Shown: positions 9,826-19,044, numbered from the stretch's first letter. The stretch is DNA of 64,000 nucleotides from RHKX01 sp963784885 (GCA_963784885.1 CAWATA010000003.1:197557-261556), one strand, 5' to 3'. The notes: a model not told the origin generated them from the sequence alone. Numbers and translations are program-made.

Positions 9826-11358
9826 TTACGTCGCGACGGTTTCCGCCGGTGCCGAGGCCGGCGACCGCGCGAACTCCATCCCGTCGTCGATCGGGCCCCA
9901 GCGGAGCATCGCGATGTCGTACGGGTAGTTCTGCTTGAGCCGCCACGGCGGCCGGGAACCCTGCTTCGGCAGCTCCTCGAGCGAGCGGAGGACGTAGCCG
10001 GCCTTCAGGTCTACGACCGGCTCGAGGTCGACATCGGGACCCGGAGCCCGCGGCGTGCAGTAGACGTAGCCGTGCTCGTCCATGTGGTTGAGCAGGCGGC
10101 AGACGTACTTGGAGACGAGGTCGCACTTGAGCGTCCAGGAGGCGTTCGTGTAGCCGACGGAGAAGGAGAGGTTCGGGACGCCCGCGAGCATCATCCCCTT
10201 GTAGGCGACGCTGTCGGACAGGTCGAGCTCGCGGCCGTCGACGACGACGTCGATGTCGCCGAGGAAGAGCATCTGCAACCCGGTCGCAGTGACGATCACG
10301 TCGGCTTCGAGCTCGCGCCCGGACTCCAGCCGGATTCCGACCTCGGTGAACGTCTCGATCCGGTCGGTGACGATCTCCGCCTCGCCGGAGCGGATCGCCT
10401 TGAACAGGTCGCCGTCGGGGAGGAGGCAGACGCGCTGGTCCCATGGGTCGTAGTCGGGATTGAAGTGGGTGTCGACGTCGTAGCCCTCCGGCAGCGCCGC
10501 GGCGGCTCCGTTGCGGAAGAACTTCCGCATCAGTCGCGGGAAGCGGCGGCTGACCCGGTAGCTGATCAGCTGCAGCGCGACGTTCTTGGCGCGGGTCAGC
10601 GAGTAGGCGAGGCGGGCGGGCAGCCGGCGCTGCAACGCCATCGCGATCCGGTCCTGCGCCGGCAGCGAGACGACGTAGGTCGGCGAGCGCTGCAGCATCG
10701 TCACCTGCTCGGCCTTCCCCGCGAGCGCTGGGACGAGGGTCATCGCGGTGGCGCCGCTGCCGATCACCACCACCCGCTTGCCGTCGTAGTCGAGATCGGC
10801 GGGCCAGTGCTGGGGGTGGACCACCGGCCCGCGGAATCGCTCCCGACCCCTGAACTCGGGCGAGTAGCCCTCGTCGTAGCGGAAGTAGCCCGTGCAGCCG
10901 CAGATGAAGTTGCAGCTCATCGGAACGGTGGTGGTCGTCCCGTCCGCGGCCGTCCGTTCGACGTCGACGTGCCAGAGGGCGTCGGCGCTCGACCACTCGG
11001 CGCGGACGACCCGATGGCCGAAGCGGATCTCGTCGCCGATGCCGTATTCGCTCGCGGTCTCCTCGAGGTAGGCGAGGATCGCCGGGCCGTCGGCGATCGC
11101 CTCGGACTCCTCCCAGGGCCGGAACGAGTAGCCGAGGGTGAACATGTCGGAGTCGGAGCGGATGCCCGGGTAGCGGAACAGGTCCCAGGTGCCGCCGATC
11201 GCCTCCCGCGCCTCGAGCATCGCGAATGTCTTGGAGGGACAGCGCTCGAGCAGGTGGCACGCGGCGCTGATCCCCGAGATTCCGGCGCCGACGATCAGGA
11301 CGTCGACGTGCTCGACGTCCTCTGCGGTGCGCTTGGCTGTGGTCGTCACCGGCTCCAC
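9826..11358 (-). CDS. Flavin-dependent monooxygenase, Baeyer-Villiger type
   Basis: This 510-residue cytoplasmic flavoprotein has an N-terminal FAD Rossmann motif (GAGISG, about residue 27), a second nucleotide motif GSGATA (about 200), and between them FRGPVVHPQHWP. That segment fits the type I Baeyer-Villiger fingerprint FxGxxxHxxxWP. The reaction would be NADPH- and O2-dependent oxidation of a ketone to an ester, or a related oxygenation. The GTG start has TAGTGT ending 7 nt upstream and no Shine-Dalgarno sequence. It is followed on the same side by an exporter gene, so a detoxification role is possible. The substrate is unknown. Confidence 0.85.
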   Translation of the reverse strand: MEPVTTTAKRTAEDVEHVDVLIVGAGISGISAACHLLERCPSKTFAMLEAREAIGGTWDLFRYPGIRSDSDMFTLGYSFRPWEESEAIADGPAILAYLEETASEYGIGDEIRFGHRVVRAEWSSADALWHVDVERTAADGTTTTVPMSCNFICGCTGYFRYDEGYSPEFRGRERFRGPVVHPQHWPADLDYDGKRVVVIGSGATAMTLVPALAGKAEQVTMLQRSPTYVVSLPAQDRIAMALQRRLPARLAYSLTRAKNVALQLISYRVSRRFPRLMRKFFRNGAAAALPEGYDVDTHFNPDYDPWDQRVCLLPDGDLFKAIRSGEAEIVTDRIETFTEVGIRLESGRELEADVIVTATGLQMLFLGDIDVVVDGRELDLSDSVAYKGMMLAGVPNLSFSVGYTNASWTLKCDLVSKYVCRLLNHMDEHGYVYCTPRAPGPDVDLEPVVDLKAGYVLRSLEELPKQGSRPPWRLKQNYPYDIAMLRWGPIDDGMEFARSPASAPAETVAT

Positions 11359-11412
11359 GCACGCGACACTACCCGCGCACGGGCGCCGCGCAGTGTGAAC
11401 CCGACACGGAAG

Positions 11413-12951
11413 TCAGGCTTGGCTCGGTGCAGGGGCCGGCTCCGAAGCGATCGCGAGGTCGATGCCGGCGTCCTCCTCGACCGGCCGCGACGGCAGCAAC
11501 GCCGCCACGAACACGGAGCCGACCGCACAGACCCCCGCGGCCACCAGGCATCCGGCGGCCAGCCCGTCGTAGAAGCCGGCGCTCGCGATCGCCCGCAGCG
11601 CTTCGCCGGGTGCGCCCCCGAGTTGGTCGGAGATCGCGAACGCTGCGCCGATCGAGTCCGAGGCCGGCCCGGTCGGAAGCGCAGCGGGGGCCCCGTCGAA
11701 TCCGGAGGCGTAAAGCGATGCGAACACGGACCCGATCACCGCGACCCCGAGCGTTCCGCCGAGCTCGCGGGTCGTGTCGTTGACGCCCGACCCGACGCCG
11801 GCGTTCGCGCTCGGCACCGCGCCCATGATCGACTCGGTCGCCGGCGCGGAGGTGAAGCCCATCGCGGTTCCGAGGACGACCATCTGGGCGGCGATCTCGA
11901 GGTAGGGAGTCGAGCCGTCGACCTGCGAGGTCCAGGCGAACATGACCGCGCCGAGCGCGAGCCCGGCCGCGACCACGAGCTTGTTGCCGACGCGGACGGC
12001 GAGGATCGTCCCGATCACCGCCGCGGTCCCGGTCGAGAGCGCCACGGGAAGCAGCCGGACCCCGGTCTCGAGCGCGCCGTAGCCGCGGAGGATCTGGAAG
12101 TACTGGGTGATCAGGAAGATGAAGCCGAAGAGCGCGAAGAACGAGAACGTGATCGCGACCGACGCGGCGCTGAAGCGGGCGTTGCGGAACAGGCGGACAT
12201 CGAGCAGCGGCGCCGCGGCACGCGCCTCGTAGGCGACGAACGCTCCCAGCGCCGCGATCGCGATCGCGAACCCGGCCAGCGTCCGCGTCGCGAGCCAGCC
12301 GTATTCCGGAGCCTCGATGATCGTGAAGACGAGCGCGAGGACGCCGAGAGTCGAGAGCCCGAGCCCGAGGCGGTCGATGCGGGGGCGGGCCGGGTCGCCG
12401 GACTCGGGGACGAGCAGCGTGACGAGCGCGAACGCCAGCGCGGCGAGCGGCAGCTTCATCCAGAACGCCGCCTGCCAGCCGCTGGCCTCGAGCAGCGCCC
12501 CGCCGACGATCGGCCCGAGCGCGACCGCGATCCCGGTCGTCGCGCCCCACAGCCCGATGGCCTTCGCCCGGGCCGACCGCTCGTCGAAGAGGTGGACGAT
12601 CGTCGAGAGCGTGGCCGGGAAGATCACCGCGGCGCCGACGCCCATCAGCGCCCGCCAGCCGATCAGCTCGCCGCTCGAGCCCGAGAGCGATGCTCCGAGG
12701 TTGCCGGCGAAGTAGATCGCGAGCCCGATCAGGAGCAGCCGCCGGCGGCCGAACCGGTCGCCGAGACCGCCGGCGGCGAGGACGAGCGCGGCGAAGGTGA
12801 GGGTGTAGGCGTCGACGATCCACTGCAGGTCGCGGGTCGAGGCATCGAGCGTCGTCGAGAGCGTCGGCAGGGTGACGTTGACGATCGTCGTGTCGACGTT
12901 GACCGCGAATGCGCACAGCAGCAGGACGGCGAGGGCTGGGGCTCGGCTCAC
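11413..12951 (-). CDS. MFS transporter, DHA2 (EmrB/QacA) drug-exporter family
   Basis: The 512-residue protein has about 14 predicted membrane helices. It opens with the DHA2 signature: helix 1 with NVDTTIVNVTLPTL, then LQWIVDAYTL, and the motif A loop GDRFGRRR at about residues 64-71. The family exports cationic or lipophilic drugs by proton antiport. It is divergent from the HxlR-type regulator gene at 13052, with a 100-nt AT-richer region between containing an inverted repeat, so regulation by that protein is plausible. A GGAGG sequence precedes the ATG. Confidence 0.88.
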   Translation of the reverse strand: MSRAPALAVLLLCAFAVNVDTTIVNVTLPTLSTTLDASTRDLQWIVDAYTLTFAALVLAAGGLGDRFGRRRLLLIGLAIYFAGNLGASLSGSSGELIGWRALMGVGAAVIFPATLSTIVHLFDERSARAKAIGLWGATTGIAVALGPIVGGALLEASGWQAAFWMKLPLAALAFALVTLLVPESGDPARPRIDRLGLGLSTLGVLALVFTIIEAPEYGWLATRTLAGFAIAIAALGAFVAYEARAAAPLLDVRLFRNARFSAASVAITFSFFALFGFIFLITQYFQILRGYGALETGVRLLPVALSTGTAAVIGTILAVRVGNKLVVAAGLALGAVMFAWTSQVDGSTPYLEIAAQMVVLGTAMGFTSAPATESIMGAVPSANAGVGSGVNDTTRELGGTLGVAVIGSVFASLYASGFDGAPAALPTGPASDSIGAAFAISDQLGGAPGEALRAIASAGFYDGLAAGCLVAAGVCAVGSVFVAALLPSRPVEEDAGIDLAIASEPAPAPSQA

Positions 12952-13017
12952 TGGTGGTACCTCCGGCGGGTCGGGTTCATCGCGATCGGATCATAGTACA
13001 AAATTACATATCGTCTA

Positions 13018-13045
13018 GTTATCTATCTCGATAACGCGCTAGAAT
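13018..13045. promoter_or_regulatory. Inverted repeat GTTATC-N6-GATAAC and overlapping -10 box
   Basis: GTTATC (13018-13023) and GATAAC (13030-13035) form a perfect inverted repeat in the divergent region. TAGAAT (13040-13045) lies 6 nt before the regulator ATG. The arrangement suits an autoregulatory operator for the HxlR-type protein that also controls the exporter on the other strand. This is inference from position and symmetry. Confidence 0.5.
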
Positions 13046-13051
13046 CGAGTC

Positions 13052-13690
13052 ATGTCCAAGCGGAGCTACCGGCAGATCTGCGGCGTCGCGAAGGCACTCG
13101 ACCTGCTCGGCGAGCGCTGGACGTTGTTGGTCGTCCGCGAGCTGTTGCTCGGGCCGAAGCGCTTCGGGGCCCTCCGCGATGCCCTTCCCGGCCTCAGCGC
13201 CAACCTGCTCAGCGCGCGGCTGCGCTCGCTCATCGAGGCGGGGGTCGTCGACCGGGTCGAGCTGCCGGCTCCGGCGTCGGTCGAGGCCTACGCGCTGACC
13301 GAGCGCGGCGAGGAGCTTCGTCCGATGATGGAGTCGCTGGCGCTCTGGGGATACGAGCTGCTCGAGCCCGAGGCCGAGTACGAGCAGGGGTGGGAGGTCC
13401 GCCCCTCCTGGCTCACGTCGACGCTGGCCGCCGGCGCCGAGCCGGGGGCGCTCGAGGACCTCGACGGCCGCAGCTTCAACTTCGCGGTCGACGGCGACCG
13501 CTTCTCGGTCCGGGTGAGCGACGGGGTTGCGAGGGTTCGTCACGGCGAGCTCGCCGATCCCGACGCCGAGCTGGCTACCGATCTGCGCAGCTACGTCGAG
13601 CTCGCCACCGGCGACGCCGAGGTCGAGGACCCACTGCTGGCCCCGCTGTTCGCCGCGCTTGCGGAAGCGGAGCCGGCGGGAGCTCGCTGA
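13052..13690 (+). CDS. HxlR-family transcriptional regulator with C-terminal sterol-carrier-like domain
   Basis: Residues about 1-100 are a winged-helix HxlR domain: CGVAKALDLLGERWTLLVVRELL, then RFGALRDALPGLSANLLSARL and a wing ending YALTERGEEL. Residues about 130-212 (LEDLDGRSFNFAVDGDRFSVRVSDG, GELADPDAELATDL) resemble an SCP2-like lipid-binding fold, which could sense a hydrophobic ligand. It is divergent from the DHA2 exporter. The ATG appears leaderless (TAGAAT 6 nt upstream). Known HxlR proteins respond to electrophiles or phenolics; the ligand here is unknown. Confidence 0.85.
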   Translation: MSKRSYRQICGVAKALDLLGERWTLLVVRELLLGPKRFGALRDALPGLSANLLSARLRSLIEAGVVDRVELPAPASVEAYALTERGEELRPMMESLALWGYELLEPEAEYEQGWEVRPSWLTSTLAAGAEPGALEDLDGRSFNFAVDGDRFSVRVSDGVARVRHGELADPDAELATDLRSYVELATGDAEVEDPLLAPLFAALAEAEPAGAR

Positions 13691-13842
13691 GCGGGCTTCC
13701 GGCCTGGAGCCCGGCCGGGTGGCGGGTGCGGCAGCCCTTAGCCGCGCCGCTTGAGCCTTCCCGTCGTCGCGTCCGGGAAGGTCGGTTGCCCACTCCGGCT
13801 TCGTCCCGCTTCGCGCCGCCGGATATGCGAGGCTTCCGGCGG

Positions 13843-14622
13843 ATGAGCCAAGGTCCACCGACTTCCGGATCCGGCGCCGAGCCCGGAGGCCAGCCGGCCG
13901 AGCCGGTTCAGCCCGAGGTTCCGGCCGGCTGGTACCCGCACCCGACCGCCCCCGGCTGGGAGGCCTACTGGACGGGTGCAGCCTGGGGACCGGAGACGCG
14001 CCCGGCTCAGGCAGCCCCGGCGCCCCCCGATCCACAGCCCGCCGAGCAGCAGGCCCAGACCGAGGCCCAGCCGACGGCCGGCGTCGCCGCGGCGCCCGTG
14101 GTGGCGACACCGGCGGCGGCCGCAGCGGGCGCGACGGCACCGGAGGCCCGCTCGAGCAGCTCGCTGCCCGTGATTCTCTGCGTGCTCGGAGCGATCGTCG
14201 CAATCGTCGGCTCGTTCCTGCCGATGGCGTCGAGCAGCATCGATGGGATCGACTTCACCGACAACACCCTCGTCGGCCAGAGCATCGGAATCGCGGTGAT
14301 CGCGGTTGCCGTGATCGGCGCCGGCCTCGCCGTCTGGAGCTACCTGAATGCCAACCGGACCTGGCTCGTGGTCCTGCTCGGAGCGGTGATCGTCGGGATC
14401 GCCGCCTACATGGGGCTGGTCGGGGTCGACGACCTGACGCCCGACCTCGCGGTGCCCACCTCTTTCGGGAAGGTCGACCCGGAGGTGGCCAGCCAGCTCT
14501 CCGAGGCGGCGTCGCAGGCGACCGACCCCGGCGCCTCCGCCTCGACCGGCATCTTCGCCGTCGCCATCGGCGGACTGCTGATGGTCCTCGGGGGCGTCGG
14601 ACTCGCACGCGAGAACCGCTGA
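13843..14622 (+). CDS. DUF2510-domain membrane protein
   Basis: The 259-residue protein starts with a Pro/Gly-rich region and a DUF2510 motif (AGWYPHPTAPGWEAYWTG), which in Actinomycetota is a short cytoplasmic N-terminal module of membrane proteins. A long Ala/Pro-rich linker follows, then four hydrophobic helices from about residue 105 to the C-terminus. The function is unknown. ATG 13843 is chosen because it directly precedes the hydrophilic MSQG segment; ATG 13825 in the same frame would add six residues. Confidence 0.7.
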   Translation: MSQGPPTSGSGAEPGGQPAEPVQPEVPAGWYPHPTAPGWEAYWTGAAWGPETRPAQAAPAPPDPQPAEQQAQTEAQPTAGVAAAPVVATPAAAAAGATAPEARSSSSLPVILCVLGAIVAIVGSFLPMASSSIDGIDFTDNTLVGQSIGIAVIAVAVIGAGLAVWSYLNANRTWLVVLLGAVIVGIAAYMGLVGVDDLTPDLAVPTSFGKVDPEVASQLSEAASQATDPGASASTGIFAVAIGGLLMVLGGVGLARENR

Positions 14623-14709
14623 GCGCCGCCCGCCGGCCCGGGCGCCGGGCCCGGCTTCCCACGCCCGCCTGAGGGCAGGACACGCAGGTCCGGCCGCGAA
14701 GGGGCGTCC

Positions 14710-16392
14710 GTGAACCAATCCGAGCTTCCAGCGCCCGCAGCGGCCGCGGGACAGCCCGCCGCCGGCCGTGCGGACCCCGATTCGCTGACCCGGCTGCCGA
14801 CGAGGCGCCAGTTCCTCGACCGGCTCGGCATCGAGATCGACTCGCTCGCCGAGGGCAGCGGGTCCGTCGCGGTCCTGCTCGTCGACATCGACGGGTTCCG
14901 TCGGGTCAACCGCGACCTCGGTCATGCCGTCGGCGACCAGCTCCTGTTCTCGGCCGGGCGCCGGCTGCTGTCGGCGGTTCGCAGCGATGACGTCGTCGCT
15001 CGCGCCGGCGGCGACGAGTTCGTCGTCATGAGCCGTGGCCTCGCGACCGGCTCCGACGTCGCCGCCCTGGCAGGCTCGATCCTCGCGGCCTTCGACGACC
15101 CGTTCGACCTCGGGGTCGAGACCGTGACCGCGACGGCCTCGGTCGGCGTCGTCCTCTCCGACGAGCCCGGCGCGTCGGCGGAGTCGCTCGTGGGCGACGC
15201 CGAGGCGGCCCTGGAGCGAAATCGCTCGGGGAGCCGGCGGTTCGAGGTCTTCGACGAGGAGCTGCGCGAGCGGATCCGCTATCGAGCCGAGCTCGGCCGC
15301 GAGCTCGGCGCCGCCCTCGCGGCCGATGAGATCGCCTTCCACTACCAGCCGATCGTCGACATCGCCTCCGGCCGAGTCGCGTCGGTCGAGGTCCTGGCGC
15401 GCTGGCACCATCCCGAGCGTGGCGCCATCTCGCCGGAGCTCTTCGTCCCGATCGCCGAGGAGTCCGGCTGCGTCGGCCATCTGCTCGACCGATTGCTCGC
15501 GCACGCGGCCGCCGACTTTCCGCTGATCGCCGCCTGCGATCCGACCAGGTCGATCTCGCTCGCGATCAACGTGTCGTCGAGCCAGCTCACATCCGATGCG
15601 CTGATCGGCGCGATCCGCGGTCTGATCGAGAGGCTCGACCTCGAGCCCGGCCGTGTCGTCGTCGAGATCTCCGAGTCCGCTCTCAGCGGCGCCGCCGACG
15701 CCTACCTCGCCCGCGTCACCGAGCTGCGCACCCTCGGGGTCCGGATCTCGCTCGACGACTTCGGCACCGCCTCGACGTCGATCGCCCAGCTTCGCTCGCT
15801 CCCGATCGACCAGATCAAGCTCGACCGGTCGTTCGTCGTCGGGCTCGGCGAGGCATCCGCCGACGCCGCCCTCGCCGCCGGGGTCCTGCCGCTCGCTCGC
15901 GCGCTCGGGATCGAGGTCGTCGCCGAGGGGATCGAGACCGAGGGCCAGCTCGCGCACCTGTTCGCGCTCGGTTACCGCCAGGGGCAGGGGTACATGCTCG
16001 CCCGCCCCGGTCCCGCGGCCGCGGCCGCCGAGCTCGTCGCCTCGGGCCCGATCTTCGCGACCCGGAGCATCGAGACGGCGACGCTGAGCGCCGCCCGCGA
16101 GACCTTCCGCCGGGCGCTGCTCGCCGGCGACGCCAAGGAGGCGGAAACGGTCGTCGCCGACGCAGTCGACGCCGGGATCGACCCGATCAAGATCCAGAGC
16201 GAGGTCATCGGCCGGGCCCTGCACTGGATCGATTCCGAGTGGGAGGCGGGGCGGTTGCGCGCGGCCGACGAGCACCTCGCCGCCGCGATCTGCGAGCGCC
16301 AGCTCGCCACGATCCTCGACTCCCACATCATCCCCGAGCCACGGTTCCGCCAAGCGGACGGGGCGCGAGCCGCCGGCAGCAGGCAGGTCTGA
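14710..16392 (+). CDS. GGDEF-EAL c-di-GMP enzyme with C-terminal B12-photoreceptor-like cap domain
   Basis: Residues about 25-185 form a GGDEF domain with intact AGGDEF (about 98-103). Residues about 195-440 form an EAL domain with EVLARW in place of EAL, AINVSS, EISES, SLDDFGTAST, IDQIKLDRSFV and AEGIE, so the metal-binding and catalytic residues are kept. The protein could make and/or hydrolyse c-di-GMP in the cytoplasm. Residues about 455-540 look like the four-helix cap that precedes the cobalamin-binding fold in CarH-type photoreceptors and methionine synthase (RRALLAGD, WEAGRLRAADEHLAAAI). No DxHxxG Rossmann domain follows: the protein ends about 20 residues later. AAGGGG precedes the GTG start. 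Confidence 0.85.
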   Translation: MNQSELPAPAAAAGQPAAGRADPDSLTRLPTRRQFLDRLGIEIDSLAEGSGSVAVLLVDIDGFRRVNRDLGHAVGDQLLFSAGRRLLSAVRSDDVVARAGGDEFVVMSRGLATGSDVAALAGSILAAFDDPFDLGVETVTATASVGVVLSDEPGASAESLVGDAEAALERNRSGSRRFEVFDEELRERIRYRAELGRELGAALAADEIAFHYQPIVDIASGRVASVEVLARWHHPERGAISPELFVPIAEESGCVGHLLDRLLAHAAADFPLIAACDPTRSISLAINVSSSQLTSDALIGAIRGLIERLDLEPGRVVVEISESALSGAADAYLARVTELRTLGVRISLDDFGTASTSIAQLRSLPIDQIKLDRSFVVGLGEASADAALAAGVLPLARALGIEVVAEGIETEGQLAHLFALGYRQGQGYMLARPGPAAAAAELVASGPIFATRSIETATLSAARETFRRALLAGDAKEAETVVADAVDAGIDPIKIQSEVIGRALHWIDSEWEAGRLRAADEHLAAAICERQLATILDSHIIPEPRFRQADGARAAGSRQV

Positions 16393-16414
16393 GCGCGTCC
16401 GGCGCGCTCCCCGG

Positions 16415-16972
16415 CTAGCGGTCGTCCCGCTCCGGGTAGACCTCGTCGATCGTCGCCAGCGGCATGTAGGGAGCGCCGTCGGAGGCCGCCGCGATGTTCT
16501 CGCCGCCGCCGGCGAGCCGATCGAGGACCGAGACCGTACCGGCGATCTCGAGCCCCTCCTCGCGACACCGCTCGATCGCCTTCACGGTCGAGCCGCCGGT
16601 GGTCACGACGTCCTCCACGATCAGCACGCGCGCGCCGCGATCGAGGATCGGTCCCTCGACCCAGCGCTGCAGCCCGTGCTGCTTCTTCTCCTTGCGGACG
16701 AAGAAAGCCAGCAGGTCGTGCCCGGCCGGATCGGAGATCGCCGCGCTGGCGATCGGGTCGGCGCCCATCGTCATCCCGCCGACCGCCGCCGCCTCGAGCC
16801 GGCCGGCCTCGGCGGCGACGAGCGCGCCGAGCGCACCGAAGCCGGGTTGACGGAGGATCGCCCGCTTCGCGTCGACGTAGTAGGAGGCCGTGGCGCCGCT
16901 GGTCAGGGTCACCTCGCCGATCACGAGCGCGTGCTCGCGCAGTTCGGCGATCAGCGTCTCCCGCGCACCCAT
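16415..16972 (-). CDS. pyrE: Orotate phosphoribosyltransferase
   Basis: The 185-residue product is of normal length for PyrE, which joins orotate to PRPP in pyrimidine synthesis. The PRPP-binding loop VLIVEDVVTTGGS (about residues 113-125) and the flexible catalytic loop with FVRKEKKQHG (about 87-96) are intact. ATG 16972 is chosen because an upstream in-frame start would run into the neighbouring transpeptidase gene, whose stop is 8 nt away. The two genes are likely co-transcribed. It converges on the c-di-GMP gene with only 22 nt between the stops. Confidence 0.93.
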   Translation of the reverse strand: MGARETLIAELREHALVIGEVTLTSGATASYYVDAKRAILRQPGFGALGALVAAEAGRLEAAAVGGMTMGADPIASAAISDPAGHDLLAFFVRKEKKQHGLQRWVEGPILDRGARVLIVEDVVTTGGSTVKAIERCREEGLEIAGTVSVLDRLAGGGENIAAASDGAPYMPLATIDEVYPERDDR

Positions 16973-16979
16973 CGGAGCT

Positions 16980-18110
16980 CTAGGAATACACGTAGATCGG
17001 ATCCCCGATGTCAATCCAGTTGTAGATGTGGACCGAGTCGGGGATCGGGTTCCGCAGGCAGCCGTGGCTGGCCGGGTAGGTCGGCACCGAGTGGTAGCCG
17101 TGGGTCGCGTATCCGCGGACGAAGTAGACCGAGTAGTACATGCCGAGGCTGTTGTAGCCCGGGTCCTTGCGGTAGAAGCGGAACTTGCCCCTGATCGTCG
17201 GCGTCGCCGGGGCCCCTGAGGAGATCGTGTAGATCTCGTCCACCTTGCCGTTCTTGGCGAGGACCATCACCTGGCGGGAGAGGTCGGCCTCGACGTGCTT
17301 GCCGGCGCCCGGATACTTGAGCTTGAAGCCGCCCTTGCCCCGCGCCAGCTTCTTGAAGATCTTTCCGGTCGCCTTCTCCTTACGGGCCATGTTGTTGACC
17401 TTGCGGTAGGCGAGCACCGCCCTGCCGGTGGCGGAGCTGTACTTCGACCCCTTGCTGGACACGAAGCCGAGCTCGTTGAGCAGGTCGTTGAGCGCGGACA
17501 CCGGGGAGCCGCGGTCGCCCTCTTTGAGGTTCGGGTAGCGGATCCTGAAGTTGCGGCTCGAGGTCTTCGAGCTCGCCCAGTCCTTGCCCTTGTGGAGGAT
17601 CGCCTGGACGCGGTACATGCCCGGCGCGATCATCTTCCGCGACCAGTGGAACTGGCCGAGCGCCGAGCCCTTGCCCTTGCCCCGGACCTTGACGGTCTCG
17701 CGCTTGACGGTCTTCTTGCCGCGGTAGAGGACGACGGTCACCTTCTGGCCGACGCGGAACTGCCGCACGGTCCCGGCGACCTTGACGCGCTCGCCGGCGG
17801 TCACCCTGCCCCTGCGGATGCCCTTCAGCCTGACCTTGGTCGTCGTCGGCTGGAGCGCGGGCGCGCCCTCCTTCGCCTCCGAGCGACGGGCGGCGGCGGC
17901 GGCCGGTGCGGCCGGACCGGCGTCTTCGGGGCCGGCCGCCGGGCCCTCGAGCGCCGGCTCGGCCGGCGCGATCGTCGTCGTCGCGGCTGTCTCTCCGGCG
18001 GGGCCGCTCGCCGCGGTCTGATCCTGGGCCGACGAAGCGGCGACGAGCACCGCAAGCGAGAGGACGAGAGAGAGGACGAGGACGGATCGAAGACGCATTC
18101 CCTGGCTCAT
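16980..18110 (-). CDS. L,D-transpeptidase (YkuD family), secreted
   Basis: A signal peptide (residues 1-28) leads into an Ala/Pro-rich spacer. Next is an Ig-like basic domain at about 85-190, a peptidoglycan-binding-like segment at about 195-245 (LKEGDRGSPVSALNDLLNELGF) and a C-terminal YkuD domain. The catalytic motif is SHGCLR with Cys about residue 351 and the preceding HGYHS. These enzymes form 3-3 crosslinks or attach proteins to peptidoglycan outside the membrane. The ATG has TACAAT ending 9 nt upstream and no Shine-Dalgarno sequence. ATG 18098 is an alternative start. Confidence 0.9.
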   Translation of the reverse strand: MSQGMRLRSVLVLSLVLSLAVLVAASSAQDQTAASGPAGETAATTTIAPAEPALEGPAAGPEDAGPAAPAAAAARRSEAKEGAPALQPTTTKVRLKGIRRGRVTAGERVKVAGTVRQFRVGQKVTVVLYRGKKTVKRETVKVRGKGKGSALGQFHWSRKMIAPGMYRVQAILHKGKDWASSKTSSRNFRIRYPNLKEGDRGSPVSALNDLLNELGFVSSKGSKYSSATGRAVLAYRKVNNMARKEKATGKIFKKLARGKGGFKLKYPGAGKHVEADLSRQVMVLAKNGKVDEIYTISSGAPATPTIRGKFRFYRKDPGYNSLGMYYSVYFVRGYATHGYHSVPTYPASHGCLRNPIPDSVHIYNWIDIGDPIYVYS

Positions 18111-18156
18111 TGCGGCCGGATTGTAGGGGGCCGGACGGCCGATCTGGCGGGGTGCG

Positions 18157-19044
18157 TCAGACGGTGTCGGTGACGAGCAGGACGAAGGCGATCGTGTTGT
18201 TGATCACGTGCGCGAAGACGGGCGCCCAGAGGGTGCCGCTGCGTTCGTAGAGCCAGGCGAGGATGACCCCGAAGACAGCGAGCTGGACGGCGACCCCGAT
18301 GTTGCCCGCACCGAGGTGCAGCGAGCCCCAGACGACCGCCGAGATGACGGCCGCGGGCCAGATCGACATCGACCGGCGCAGGCCGCCGAACATGAAGCCG
18401 CGGAAGAAAAGCTCCTCCGAGAGCGGAGCGGCGATGACGATCAAGAACGCCGCGACTGCGACGCTTCCGAGCTCGTCCTTGTTCGTGCCGAGCTCGCGGG
18501 TGACGTCCTTCTGGTCGGGTTGAAGCAGCGGCGTCAGGATGCCGGCCATGACGATGTAGGCGACCCACGCGAGCACGGCCAGACCGAGCGCCCCGAGCGC
18601 CACCCGCGGGCCGAGCCCGAGCTCGCCGAAGGCCTGCTTCAGCTTCCCCCTCGCGTCGAAGAACGCGAACCCGAGCGCAGTTCCGATCAGGCTGAGCGCG
18701 ACGGCGAGCTGCGCGGCGTTGCGGGCTGCCGGCGAGTCGAGTTGGGGGTCGAAGATCGCGACGATTATCGTCCCGGTCAGCATCGCCCCGGCGGCGATCA
18801 GGACGCCGAGGGCGACCATTCCGCCGCCCCAGCCGACCTCGGGCAGGCCGGCGTAGCGCGTCAGGAACCGGCCGCCCTCGGCGGCGCGGTCGGGGTCCTC
18901 GCCGAGCGGTGGCGGGGTCGACGGCGTCGATTCCTCCTCCCGGGGCGCCGGGGGCGGGGCGGAGGGACGCCCGCCGGTGCCGGAGGGAGGCGGCGTCGAT
19001 CCCACGCCGGGCTGCTCGGGGTCGCCGCCCCGCTCGTCGCTCAT
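18157..19044 (-). CDS. CPBP-family intramembrane glutamic endopeptidase
   Basis: The 295-residue protein has a Pro-rich hydrophilic N-terminus of about 65 residues and then about eight membrane helices. The CPBP (Rce1-like) motifs are present: EELFFRG at about residue 208, HLGAGN in the next helix pair, and a final HVINN. The Glu pair and His residues form the proteolytic site within the membrane. The substrate is unknown; bacterial members act in prenyl-protein-like, bacteriocin immunity or stress roles. ATG 19044 overlaps the upstream HAD gene stop (ATGA), so the two form an operon. Confidence 0.88.
   Translation of the reverse strand: MSDERGGDPEQPGVGSTPPPSGTGGRPSAPPPAPREEESTPSTPPPLGEDPDRAAEGGRFLTRYAGLPEVGWGGGMVALGVLIAAGAMLTGTIIVAIFDPQLDSPAARNAAQLAVALSLIGTALGFAFFDARGKLKQAFGELGLGPRVALGALGLAVLAWVAYIVMAGILTPLLQPDQKDVTRELGTNKDELGSVAVAAFLIVIAAPLSEELFFRGFMFGGLRRSMSIWPAAVISAVVWGSLHLGAGNIGVAVQLAVFGVILAWLYERSGTLWAPVFAHVINNTIAFVLLVTDTV

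Noticed and set aside
9727..12996. Very long open frame (over 1000 codons) on the plus strand
   Set aside because: It lies exactly opposite the monooxygenase and exporter genes, has Asp/Arg/Gly-rich low-complexity translation and no motif; it is a high-GC antisense shadow.
13738..16353. 871-codon open frame on the minus strand
   Set aside because: It is antisense to the GGDEF-EAL gene and shows only Arg/Gly/Asp-rich sequence.
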